From: an uncultured Streptomyces sp.
GTDB lineage: Bacteria > Actinomycetota > Actinomycetes > Streptomycetales > Streptomycetaceae
Length of the DNA: 64,000 nt
Assembly (NCBI RefSeq): GCF_947488945.1
Contig: NZ_CANLBS010000021.1
Location: 1 to 64,000 of the forward strand
Direction of reading: 5' to 3'
This document shows, in pieces, positions 29,124 through 36,497 of the stretch. Position numbers and translations under genes: made by a program. How positions within the stretch are numbered: the stretch's first letter is position 1; each line of letters starts with the position of its first letter. The notes beneath the pieces are model-generated. The model was not told where the DNA came from and did not search any database. It worked only from the letters and a program-made list of their open reading frames with translations.

Positions 29124-29551
29124 CGTTAATCGCTCCTCAGAGCGGTCAGGCAGTAAGGGGTCGGTCCCCTCCCTGTCCTTCCGCAGCTTAGTCCCGCAGG
29201 CGGGGACCGCTCATTCCAACTGCCGACACCGTTCTTGGCCTCCTGCCCCGAACGCCGACATCTGCTCCAACCCGATGGTGGGAGACGATGTTCCCGCAGG
29301 CCAGGCATATACGCCGGTCGCCAGTACGCCGATGGCGAACGTGAGACGCCGGGGACCCGCGTGTCGCCCCTTCCCACCAGTGATGTCCTACCCGCCATTA
29401 CAGACAGTCCATGCCGTCCGCGGCGCGTCCCTCCGCTACGGGCGAACAACGGAACCGCCCCGGACGCGCGGGGCGCATCCGCTCCGCACACCACGTGCGT
29501 TCGGACGCGTACGGTGCGTAACCTCGGGGCTGCCGGAACGGTTCACCGGGC
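29124..29551. other. 428-bp divergent intergenic region upstream of clpC
   Basis: Lies between clpC (leftward) and the primase-like gene (rightward). It must hold both promoters. I see a TAAGCT at about 29190 on the minus strand as a possible clpC -10, without a good -35, and a candidate ClgR box at 29434-29447. Nothing else is identified. Confidence 0.55.
29434..29447 (-). promoter_or_regulatory. Candidate ClgR-binding site upstream of clpC
   Basis: The minus strand reads GTTCGC, five bases, GCG, which is the ClgR box described for Streptomyces clp and lon promoters (from memory). It lies about 310 bp before the clpC start, which needs a long leader or an upstream promoter if functional. 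Confidence 0.5.
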
Positions 29552-30187
29552 ATGGCCCTCCCCGTTCCCCCTCCCCGCTCGGCGCCCGGCGTCCGTCCCG
29601 CGCGACCCACGGGTGGCTCGCCGGTGCCCGCGGGCACCGCTTCTGCGGCCCTTGGGTGGTACGCGGACGTGCTGGGCTGGCCGGTGCGCACCGGACCTCC
29701 GGCCGAGCTGGAGACGGGAACGCGGTTCGACGTCCTCGACCTGCCCGCCGAAGCCGGCCGGGCCGTGCTGCGCAGGGCCGGGCTCGCCGGTCCCGTCGCA
29801 CGCGCGGCGGGCCGCACGCACTTCTTCGTGGCCGCAGGGAGCGCGGACGAGCTGCCGGGGCTGCTCGACTGGCTGGAGTGGGGCGGCGTGGAACTGGACC
29901 TGCGCGGCGTGGGCTCCGGCGGCCGTGTCGCGGCGCCGGTCCCGCCGGGCATGCCGGTGCGCGCGCCGGGGGCCGCGTTCTGGCTGCGGCCTCCCGGTCC
30001 GCCCGGCGAAGGACGGTCGGCGCTTCCGGCCCTCGCGGGCTTCGGGAGCAGGGGTGGGGGTGCTCCCGATCTCGTACGACTGGTGGACGCGGCGGCGACG
30101 GAATGCCATCGGGCCCGATTGGCGGGCGCCCGTGAGCGGCAACGTCCGGCCCGAGAGCCGGCGTCTCAGCCGTTGGCCTTCTCGTAA
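29552..30187 (+). CDS. Conserved actinomycete protein, resembles primase/polymerase N-terminal proteins
   Basis: 211 aa. I recognise it only loosely. The stretch ALGWYADVLGWPVRTGPPAE (about 33-52) is like the start of actinomycete proteins annotated as bifunctional primase/polymerase N-terminal-like. A middle section HFFVAAGSADELPGLLDWLEW (about 90-110) and a conserved-looking PDLVRLVDAAATECHRARL follow. The catalytic Asp pair of true PrimPol enzymes is not evident, so activity is doubtful. The first 30 residues are Pro-rich and the real start may be later. Its last 22 bp overlap the 3' end of lsr2, tail-to-tail. Confidence 0.65.
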   Translation: MALPVPPPRSAPGVRPARPTGGSPVPAGTASAALGWYADVLGWPVRTGPPAELETGTRFDVLDLPAEAGRAVLRRAGLAGPVARAAGRTHFFVAAGSADELPGLLDWLEWGGVELDLRGVGSGGRVAAPVPPGMPVRAPGAAFWLRPPGPPGEGRSALPALAGFGSRGGGAPDLVRLVDAAATECHRARLAGARERQRPAREPASQPLAFS

Positions 30188-30501
30188 GCCTCACGGATCT
30201 CCGCGGGAACGCGGCCGCGGTCATTCACGTTGTGGCCGTTCTCGCGGGCCCACTTGCGAATCTCCGCGGTGTCCTTGTTGCCGCCGCCGGTCGCACGGCC
30301 CTTGGCCCGGCCGGTCGCCGTGCGGCCACCGGTACGACGCCCGCTCGTGGTGTACGGCTCGAGAAGGCCACGGAGCTTCTCCGCGTTGGCCGTGGTGAGG
30401 TCGATCTCGTAGGTCTTCCCCTCGAGAGCGAACGTGACGGTCTCGTCCGCCTCTCCGCCGTCGATGTCATCGACAAGAAGGACCTGAACCTTCTGCGCCA
30501 C
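30166..30501 (-). CDS. lsr2: Nucleoid-associated protein Lsr2
   Basis: H-NS-like xenogeneic silencer that bridges AT-rich DNA. 111 aa. The N-terminal dimerisation domain starts AQKVQVLLVDDIDGGEADET (about 1-60); a Gly/Arg/Thr-rich linker follows; the C-terminal DNA-binding domain (about 75-111) has IRKWARENGHNVNDRGRVP with the AT-hook-like RGR that enters the minor groove. The GTG at 30501 follows AAAGGAAAT; the ATG at 30516 would add five residues. The leader is unusually AT-rich for this genome, consistent with autoregulation (inference). Confidence 0.96.
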   Translation of the reverse strand: MAQKVQVLLVDDIDGGEADETVTFALEGKTYEIDLTTANAEKLRGLLEPYTTSGRRTGGRTATGRAKGRATGGGNKDTAEIRKWARENGHNVNDRGRVPAEIREAYEKANG

Positions 30502-30566
30502 CGGATTTCCTTTCATCGAAAATGCAGTACGCGGAAAGGAAACCGCTTTTCCCCGGAAAACACAAA

Positions 30567-30587
30567 CCCCTGAGCGAGGTTCAGGGG
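30567..30587 (-). terminator. Hairpin between the acetyltransferase gene and lsr2
   Basis: CCCCTGA (30567-30573) and TCAGGGG (30581-30587), 7-nt loop. On the minus strand it is followed by TTTGTG. It probably ends the acetyltransferase transcript before the lsr2 promoter. Confidence 0.6.
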
Positions 30588-30646
30588 GCGGGGAAGACGG
30601 GAAACGGGAGCGATTCGGACATAGGGCTACCGTTTCTTCCGGCGGA

Positions 30647-31216
30647 TCACAGGTGCAGAAGCATGCGGCTGTTGCCCAAGGTGTTCGGCTTCACTCGTTC
30701 GAGACCGAGGAACTCCGCGACTCCCTCGTCATAGGAACGCAGCAGCTCACTGTAGACATCCATGTCCACCGGGGTCTCGCCGATCTCGGTGAAGCCGTGC
30801 TTCGCGAAGAACGCGACTTCGAAGGTCAGGCAGAAAACCCTGCGCACTCCGAGCCAGCGGGCGGTCTGGAGCAGCTTGTCGAGGACCTGGTGGCCGACGC
30901 CGCCGCCGCGGACGGTGTGGTCGACGGCGAGGGTGCGCACTTCGGCGAGGTCTTCCCACATCACGTGCAGTGCGCCGCACCCGACGACGCGGGCGTCCTC
31001 GTCGCGTTCGGCGACCCAGAACTCCTGGATGTCCTCGTAAAGGGTGACCATCGCTTTGTCGAGCAGGATGCCTTGCGCGACGTACCCGTCGAGGAGCCGG
31101 CGGACCGCCGCGACATCGCTGGTCCTGGCGCGGCGGACGGTGATGGCGACTTTAGCGACCGCCGGGTCGGTTTTCCCGCCGGTTTCCTGTTCGGTTTGCG
31201 ACAGCTCTGAGGACAT
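30647..31216 (-). CDS. Amino-acid N-acetyltransferase (N-acetylglutamate synthase, GNAT type)
   Basis: First step of arginine synthesis: acetyl-CoA plus glutamate to N-acetylglutamate. 189 aa. The GNAT fold has VTVRRARTSDVAAVRRLLDGY-like N-terminal strands, acetyl-CoA loop residues VDHTVRGGGVGHQVLDKLL near 95-113, and the family stretch VFCLTFEVAFFAKHGFTEIGE. It matches the short actinobacterial enzyme without the amino-acid kinase-like domain, the class of M. tuberculosis ArgA (Rv2747). ATG at 31216. No arg genes are adjacent. Confidence 0.85.
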   Translation of the reverse strand: MSSELSQTEQETGGKTDPAVAKVAITVRRARTSDVAAVRRLLDGYVAQGILLDKAMVTLYEDIQEFWVAERDEDARVVGCGALHVMWEDLAEVRTLAVDHTVRGGGVGHQVLDKLLQTARWLGVRRVFCLTFEVAFFAKHGFTEIGETPVDMDVYSELLRSYDEGVAEFLGLERVKPNTLGNSRMLLHL

Positions 31217-31225
31217 GCCCCGACG

Positions 31226-31660
31226 CTATCGCCCGCTCTCCCCCTCCGCCGCATCGGCCGGGCCCGCCCGGTCGTCGGCGGCCTCGCTCCGTTCGGACAG
31301 ATCGGGGGAAACGATGCGCATGGCGTCGCGAAGAGCTTCGCGCTGCTCGGCCGACATCATGCCGAAGAAGGCGACGAGGGCGGCGGCGGGGTTGTCGCTT
31401 CTCGACCACGCTTCGTTCATGAGTGCGGCCGCGTAGGCGGCACGGGTCGAGACGGACGTATATCGATAGGCCCGGCCGTCGACTTCCCTGCGCACCCAGC
31501 CCTTCTGATGAAGGTTGTCCATTACCGTCATCACGGTCGTGTAGGCGATGGAGCGTTCCTTCTGGAGGTCTTCCAGAACTTCTCGCACGGTGACCGGTCG
31601 GTTCCATTGCCAGACGCGCGTCATGACGGCGTCTTCCAGGTCTCCCAAGGGGCGAGGCAC
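31226..31660 (-). CDS. BlaI/MecI/CopY-family transcriptional repressor
   Basis: 144 aa. The winged-helix domain (about 1-75) starts PRPLGDLEDAVMTRVWQWNRPVTVREVLEDL and holds the recognition part AYTTVMTVMDNLHQKGWV; a helical dimer region follows. BlaI repressors are usually paired with a BlaR-type membrane protease that cleaves them, but none is beside this gene, so it is an orphan here. GTG at 31660 follows AAGGTGAT. A short GTGTTTACAC palindrome at 31697-31706 may be its operator (weak). Confidence 0.9.
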   Translation of the reverse strand: MPRPLGDLEDAVMTRVWQWNRPVTVREVLEDLQKERSIAYTTVMTVMDNLHQKGWVRREVDGRAYRYTSVSTRAAYAAALMNEAWSRSDNPAAALVAFFGMMSAEQREALRDAMRIVSPDLSERSEAADDRAGPADAAEGESGR

Positions 31661-31711
31661 AGGATCACCTTAGGGCTAGATGTCCGAAATGCGCAGGTGT
31701 TTACACGATAA

Positions 31712-31743
31712 AGGGCGCACGGCTTCGCAGAGCCGTACGCCCT
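31712..31743 (-). terminator. Hairpin upstream of blaI, terminator of the small membrane gene
   Basis: AGGGCG and ACGGCT (31712-31724) pair with AGCCGT and CGCCCT (31731-31743), with one internal mismatch and a 6-nt loop. On the minus strand a T-rich TTTAT follows. It would end transcripts from 31901-32077 before the blaI promoter. Confidence 0.6.
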
Positions 31744-31900
31744 CATGTTTTTCGGGTCGCACAGGGTCGCACCGGGGGCGCGGAATTCCTTCCGCGCGCC
31801 GGGGCGCACGCCGCGGTAACGGCGCGCGCGGTCCGTTGCGAGGACGCCGTCCGGGGCGCCCCGGTCACGGATCGCGGTCCGCGGCGCGGAGGGGCGGGGG

Positions 31901-32077
31901 TCAGGCCTCGGTGCGCGGCGCGGCCGTCACCGCTTCGGCGCGCGCGACGGCGGCGTCGACGGCCGCGTCCTCCTTGGCCTTGTTCGGGCCGCCCTGGCTC
32001 TTGACGATCGTCACGACGAGGCCGATGAAGAAGGCGGCCATCACCACGGGGGGAACGAGCGCGGATACGTAGTCCAT
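31901..32077 (-). CDS. Small single-pass membrane protein
   Basis: 58 aa, below the usual length cut-off. It begins MDYVSALVPPVVMAAFFIGL, then VVTIVKSQGG: one membrane segment at about 6-28. A Lys/Glu/Ala-rich, probably helical cytoplasmic tail (NKAKEDAAVDAAVARAEAV) follows. The ATG at 32077 has no strong ribosome site. Composition and the clean hydrophobic/charged split argue for a real gene. I recall similar small proteins at this locus in other streptomycetes. Function unknown. Confidence 0.72.
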   Translation of the reverse strand: MDYVSALVPPVVMAAFFIGLVVTIVKSQGGPNKAKEDAAVDAAVARAEAVTAAPRTEA

Positions 32078-32157
32078 GCCGACCAGAGTAGCGATCCGGG
32101 TCCGGCGGCCGACGGCACCCTCCCGCCCGGCCGCGTCGGCCGGGCGGGACAGGGGCG

Positions 32158-32769
32158 CTAACCGGCGGCGCGTTCCTCCGGCGCGGGGGCCGGACGGCGG
32201 CGCGGCGGGAACACCTCGGAGGGCTTGGGCATCGGCCGGTCACCGGGCGCGGGCCGTCGCGCCGGGGTGGTCGGCGCGGGCGGGCGCTCGGGCTCCCCGG
32301 CGTCGGCCCGGCCGCCCGGCAGGGCGAGCAGCCGACTGCGCGGCGCCGGGGCGGAGAGCGGGACGGAGCGGCCGGCCAGCCGGGCGCGCACCGAGCGCTC
32401 GGCGATCACCTGACAGCGCTCCAGGAGCGCCGTGGCGACGGGAGCGCCGCGCAGGGCGCGGAGTGCGGCCAGGTCGTCGGGCCGCGGGTCGTACCCGGCC
32501 GCCAGGGCGTCCTGGAGGAGCTCCAGGTAGCCGCTCGCGGAACCGGGCAGGGCTTCGCGGTAGCGGGCGAGGTCCGCGAGCAGGAAGGCGCGCAGCCGGC
32601 CGGCCTCACCGGCCGCCTCGTCCACCGCGCCCGCGAGCCGCAGGCAGTCCTGGACATCCTCGTCGGGCAGGGGCGTGGGGTGGAGGGCGACAGCGAGGGC
32701 GCGTCGGAGCACCCGCAGCTCGTCCGCACCGAACGCCATGCCGCCTCGTGATCCGTAGGGCGTGGGCAT
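32158..32769 (-). CDS. Conserved actinomycete protein of unknown function
   Basis: 203 aa. The N-terminal part (about 1-135) is a helical Leu/Ala/Arg-rich domain starting MPTPYGSRGGMAFGADELRV, with LPDEDVQDCLRLAGAVDEAA and AAGYDPRPDDLAALRALRG. The C-terminal part (about 145-203) is Pro/Arg-rich and probably disordered. ATG at 32769. It follows coaX on the same strand after 107 nt. I recognise no enzyme motif. Confidence 0.78.
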   Translation of the reverse strand: MPTPYGSRGGMAFGADELRVLRRALAVALHPTPLPDEDVQDCLRLAGAVDEAAGEAGRLRAFLLADLARYREALPGSASGYLELLQDALAAGYDPRPDDLAALRALRGAPVATALLERCQVIAERSVRARLAGRSVPLSAPAPRSRLLALPGGRADAGEPERPPAPTTPARRPAPGDRPMPKPSEVFPPRRRPAPAPEERAAG

Positions 32770-32876
32770 AACGCGACAATAGGTGCTAAAGGGACAAAAT
32801 CCGCTTAACTGGTCGCGGACGGCGCGCCGGGCCGCGGCCCCCGCTTCCGGGGTTTTCGCAGGTGCCCGGCGTGTCC

Positions 32877-33674
32877 TTACGTCCGGGAGACGTTCCGCTC
32901 GTAGACCAGCCGCAGCCCGATCAGCGTCAGCCAGGGCTCGTGCTCGTCGATCGCGGAGGACTCGCCCAACACCATCGGAGCAAGGCCGCCGGTCGCGATC
33001 ACGGTGACGTCCTCCGGGTCCGCCGCCAGCTCCTTCTTCATCCGGCCGACCACGCCGTCGACCTGGCCCGCGAAGCCGTACAGGATGCCGGACTGCATCG
33101 CCTCCACGGTGTTCTTGCCGATCACGCTGCGCGGCCTGGCCAGCTCGATCTTGCGGAGCTGCGCGCCCTTCACGCCGAGCGCCTCGACCGAGATCTCGAT
33201 GCCCGGGGCGATCACCCCGCCGGTGTACTCGCCGCGCGCCGACACCGCGTCGAAGGTGGTGGCGGTGCCGAAGTCCACGACGATCGCGGGGCCCCCGTAC
33301 AGCTCGACGGCCGCGACCGCGTTGATGATGCGGTCGGCGCCGACCTCCTTCGGGTTGTCCATCAGGATCGGCACGCCGGTCTTGATGCCGGGCTCCACGA
33401 GGACCGCGGGCACGTCCCCGTAGTAGCGGCGGGTCACCTCGCGCAGCTCGTGCAGGACGGCGGGGACGGTGGAGCAGATGGCGATGCCCTCGATGCCGTC
33501 GCCCAGCTCCATGCCGAGCAGCGGGTGCATGCCCATCAGGCCCTGGAGCAGCACCGCCAGCTCGTCGGCGGTGCGCCGGGAGTCGGTGGAGATCCGCCAG
33601 TGCTCGACGATCTCCTCGCCGTCGAACAGACCGAGCACGGTGTGGGTGTTCCCCACGTCGATGGTGAGCAGCAT
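32877..33674 (-). CDS. coaX: Type III pantothenate kinase
   Basis: ATP-dependent phosphorylation of pantothenate, first step of CoA synthesis. 265 aa, ASKHA fold. The start MLLTIDVGNTHTVLGLFDGE is the phosphate-1 motif, GADRIINAVAA lies near 112, VVDFGTATTFDAVS near 130, and EISVEALGVKGAQLRKIEL follows, all typical of CoaX. Start ATG overlaps the nadC stop by 1 nt (TGATG). It is the last gene of the DUF2520-panC-nadB-nadC-coaX operon, so CoA and NAD precursor supply are linked. Confidence 0.96.
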   Translation of the reverse strand: MLLTIDVGNTHTVLGLFDGEEIVEHWRISTDSRRTADELAVLLQGLMGMHPLLGMELGDGIEGIAICSTVPAVLHELREVTRRYYGDVPAVLVEPGIKTGVPILMDNPKEVGADRIINAVAAVELYGGPAIVVDFGTATTFDAVSARGEYTGGVIAPGIEISVEALGVKGAQLRKIELARPRSVIGKNTVEAMQSGILYGFAGQVDGVVGRMKKELAADPEDVTVIATGGLAPMVLGESSAIDEHEPWLTLIGLRLVYERNVSRT

Positions 33675-34723
33675 CAGTCGTCGGCCCCGCCGGAGAGTGC
33701 CTCGTCGCGGAAGTCCAGGCCGATGTCGAGGATCGGCGAGGAGTGGGTGAGCGCGCCCACCGCGAGGTAGTCCACACCCGCCTCGGCGTAGGCGCGGGCG
33801 GTGTCCAGGGTGAGCCGGCCGGAGGACTCCAGCACCGCCCGGCCGCCGACCAGCGCGACCGCCTCGGCGGTCGCGCCCGGCGTGAAGTTGTCGAGCAGGA
33901 TCAGGTCGGCGCCCGCGTCGAGCACCTCGCGCACCTGCTCCATCGTGTCGACCTCGACCTCGATGGCCAGCTCCGGGAACTCCTCGCGCACCCGCTTGAA
34001 CGCCTCGGCCACCCCGCCGGCCGCGACGACGTGGTTGTCCTTGACCAGCGCCGCGTCCGAGAGCGACATCCGGTGGTTGACGCCGCCGCCGCAGCGCACC
34101 GCGTACTTCTCCAGGGCGCGCAGCCCCGGCGTGGTCTTGCGGGTGTCGCGGACCTGCGCCTCGGTGCCCTCCAGCACGTCGGCCCAGGCGCGGGTGGCGG
34201 TGGCGATGCCGGAGAGCCGGCACAGCAGGTTGAGGGCGCTGCGCTCGCCGGTGAGCAGGTCGCGGGTGCGGGTGGTGACCGTCAGCAGCTTCTGGCCGGG
34301 GACGACGCGGTCGCCGTCCTCGACGTGCCGCTCCACCTCGAAGGAGTCGGTGCAGACGATGGAGAGCACGGCCTCCGCGACCCGCAGCCCGGCGACCACG
34401 CCGGCCTCGCGGGCGGTGAAGTCGCCGGTGGCGACGGCGTCCTCGGCGACGGTCGCCACCGTGGTGACGTCCACCCCGCCGTCCAGGTCCTCCTCGACCG
34501 CGACGTGGGCGACGTCCTCGACCTGGACGGGGTCGAGCCCCGCCTCGGCCAGGAGCTGGGCGAGCGCGGGGTCGAGCCCGCACTCCAGGGCGTCGTCGTC
34601 GTAGTCGCCACCGCCGCAGCCGCAGCCGTCGCCGCAGCCTCCGGCGGACGGGGCGGGCGCGCCGATGTGGATCAGCGGTACGTCCACCGGTGTCGGGCGC
34701 GGATTCTCTTCGGGCGTGCTCAC
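33674..34723 (-). CDS. nadC: Quinolinate phosphoribosyltransferase with Cys-rich N-terminal extension
   Basis: Converts quinolinate and PRPP to nicotinate mononucleotide in NAD synthesis. 349 aa, about 60 longer than usual. The catalytic part (from about 60) has RDTRKTTPGLRALEKYAVRC, CGGGVNHRMSLSDAALVKDNH, IEVEVDTMEQVREVL and ILLDNFTP, the standard QAPRTase motifs. The extension has GGCGDGCGCGGGDYDDDA with four Cys in under ten residues and another in LECG, a possible metal or redox site. The ATG at 34723 lies about 100 nt after nadB. Confidence 0.95.
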   Translation of the reverse strand: MSTPEENPRPTPVDVPLIHIGAPAPSAGGCGDGCGCGGGDYDDDALECGLDPALAQLLAEAGLDPVQVEDVAHVAVEEDLDGGVDVTTVATVAEDAVATGDFTAREAGVVAGLRVAEAVLSIVCTDSFEVERHVEDGDRVVPGQKLLTVTTRTRDLLTGERSALNLLCRLSGIATATRAWADVLEGTEAQVRDTRKTTPGLRALEKYAVRCGGGVNHRMSLSDAALVKDNHVVAAGGVAEAFKRVREEFPELAIEVEVDTMEQVREVLDAGADLILLDNFTPGATAEAVALVGGRAVLESSGRLTLDTARAYAEAGVDYLAVGALTHSSPILDIGLDFRDEALSGGADD

Positions 34724-34820
34724 GGTGGTGGCTCCTCGGGGCGTCGGCGGTGCGGTGGGACGGGGTTCGTACGGGGCAAGGCGGGCGCCGCCGGTGTCCG
34801 GCGACGGATAAGCAGTCTGC

Positions 34821-36497
34821 TCAATTCTCCGGGCGTACGGGCGGGAACGCCGTGGTCTCCGTCCGGTGCACCGAGAGCTGCCGGTCCTCGCCCACGCGAA
34901 CCATGAGGTGGGCGCGCCAGTGGTCGTCGTCGCGGTCGGGGTGGTCCTCGCGCCAGTGGCAGCCGCGGGTCTCCTCGCGGGCGCGGGCTGCGGCCACCAG
35001 GACGCGGGCGACCATCATCAGGTTGGTGGCCTCCCACGTCTCCACACCGGGGACCGCGGCCTTGGTCCCGGCGGCCGGGACGGCGCCGTCGTGCAGCGCC
35101 TCCAGCTCGGCCGCCGCGGCGGCCAGGCTCTCCCCGGAGCGCAGCACCCCGGCCCCACGCGTCATGATCCGCTGCAGCGCGGTGCGGGCCTCGGTGGGCA
35201 GCAGCGGCACCGGCTCACCGTCCGGAGCGTCGGCGGGGACGGTCCGGACGGGCCGGGTGGCGGCGATGTCCGCGGCGATCCGCTCGGCGAAGACGAGTCC
35301 TTCGAGGAGCGAGTTGGACGCCAGCCGGTTGGCGCCGTGCACTCCGGTGCAGGCGACCTCCCCGCAGGCGTACAGGCCGGGGACGGTGGACCGGCCGCAC
35401 AGGTCGGTGCGGATGCCGCCGGAGGCGTAGTGGGCGGCGGGCGCGACCGGGATCGGTTCGGTGACGGGGTCGACGCCGTGGGCCCGGCAGGCCGCCAGGA
35501 TGGTCGGGAAGCGCTTCTCCCACATCCCGGCGCCGAAGTGGCGGCCGTCGAGGTACATGTGCTCGGCGTCGTCCAGCTCCATCTGGCGGGTGATGGCCTT
35601 GGCGACGATGTCGCGCGGGGCCAGCTCGGCCAGCTCGTGCTGTCCCGTCATGAAGCGGGTGCCGGACGCGTCGACGAGGTGCCCGCCCTCGCCGCGTACG
35701 GCCTCCGAGACCAGCGGCTGCTGTCCCTCGGCGCCGGGTCCGAGGAAGAGGACCGTCGGGTGGAACTGGACGAACTCCAGATCGGAGATCTCCGCGCCGG
35801 CCCGCAGGGCGAGAGCCACGCCGTCGCCGGTGGAGACCGAGGGGTTGGTGGTGGCGGAGAAGACCTGGCCCATGCCGCCGGTGGCGAGGACGACCGAGGG
35901 CGCGCGGACCGCGCCGACGCCGTCGTGCTGCCCCTCGCCCATGACGTGCAGGCTGACGCCCGCGGTACGGCCTTCGGCGTCCGTGAGCAGGTCCAGGACC
36001 AGCGCGTTCTCGATGGTGTGCAGGGCGGCGTCGCGGACGGCGGCGACCAGGGCGCGGGAGATCTCGGCGCCGGTGGCGTCGCCCCCGGCGTGCGCGATGC
36101 GGTTGCGGTGGTGGCCGCCCTCGCGGGTCAGCGCGAGGGATCCGGCGTCCGTGGTGTCGAAGTGCGCGCCGGTCCCGATCAGCCGGCGCACCGCGTCCGG
36201 CCCCTCGGTGACCAGGGTGCGGACCGCGTCCTCGTCGCAGATCCCGGCGCCCGCCACCAGGGTGTCGTCCAGGTGCTGCTCGGGGGTGTCGCCCTCGCCG
36301 AGCGCGGCGGCGATGCCGCCCTGCGCCCAGCGGGTCGAGCCGTCGTCGAGCCGGGCCTTGGTGACGACCACGGTGTCGAGGCCCGCGGCGGCGCACCGCA
36401 GGGCCGTGGTGAGACCGGCCACGCCGGAACCGACCACGACGACGTCCGCGTCGATGGCCCAGCCGGGGGCGGGGGCGGTCAGCCGTATACCGGTCAC
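34821..36497 (-). CDS. nadB: L-aspartate oxidase
   Basis: FAD enzyme that oxidises aspartate to iminoaspartate, the first step of de novo NAD synthesis. 558 aa. Dinucleotide site VVVGSGVAGLTTALRCAAAGL (about 20-40), substrate/FAD stretch STRWAQGGIAAALGEGD, HRTAHAGG-like NRIAHAGGDATG, and the flavin motif ASGGIRTDLCGR and GLYACGEVACTGVHGANRL; the C-terminal helical domain ends near 540. The GTG start overlaps the panC stop (GTGA), so it is coupled. nadA is not in the window. Confidence 0.96.
   Translation of the reverse strand: MTGIRLTAPAPGWAIDADVVVVGSGVAGLTTALRCAAAGLDTVVVTKARLDDGSTRWAQGGIAAALGEGDTPEQHLDDTLVAGAGICDEDAVRTLVTEGPDAVRRLIGTGAHFDTTDAGSLALTREGGHHRNRIAHAGGDATGAEISRALVAAVRDAALHTIENALVLDLLTDAEGRTAGVSLHVMGEGQHDGVGAVRAPSVVLATGGMGQVFSATTNPSVSTGDGVALALRAGAEISDLEFVQFHPTVLFLGPGAEGQQPLVSEAVRGEGGHLVDASGTRFMTGQHELAELAPRDIVAKAITRQMELDDAEHMYLDGRHFGAGMWEKRFPTILAACRAHGVDPVTEPIPVAPAAHYASGGIRTDLCGRSTVPGLYACGEVACTGVHGANRLASNSLLEGLVFAERIAADIAATRPVRTVPADAPDGEPVPLLPTEARTALQRIMTRGAGVLRSGESLAAAAAELEALHDGAVPAAGTKAAVPGVETWEATNLMMVARVLVAAARAREETRGCHWREDHPDRDDDHWRAHLMVRVGEDRQLSVHRTETTAFPPVRPEN

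Noticed and set aside
29124..29551. tRNA or small RNA gene in the clpC upstream region
   Set aside because: No T-loop (GGTTCGA-type) sequence or cloverleaf pairing was found here or in the other gaps.
31697..31706. GTGTTTACAC as the BlaI operator
   Set aside because: Arms are only 4 bp and unlike the TACA/TGTA boxes I know for BlaI; kept only as a weak note.
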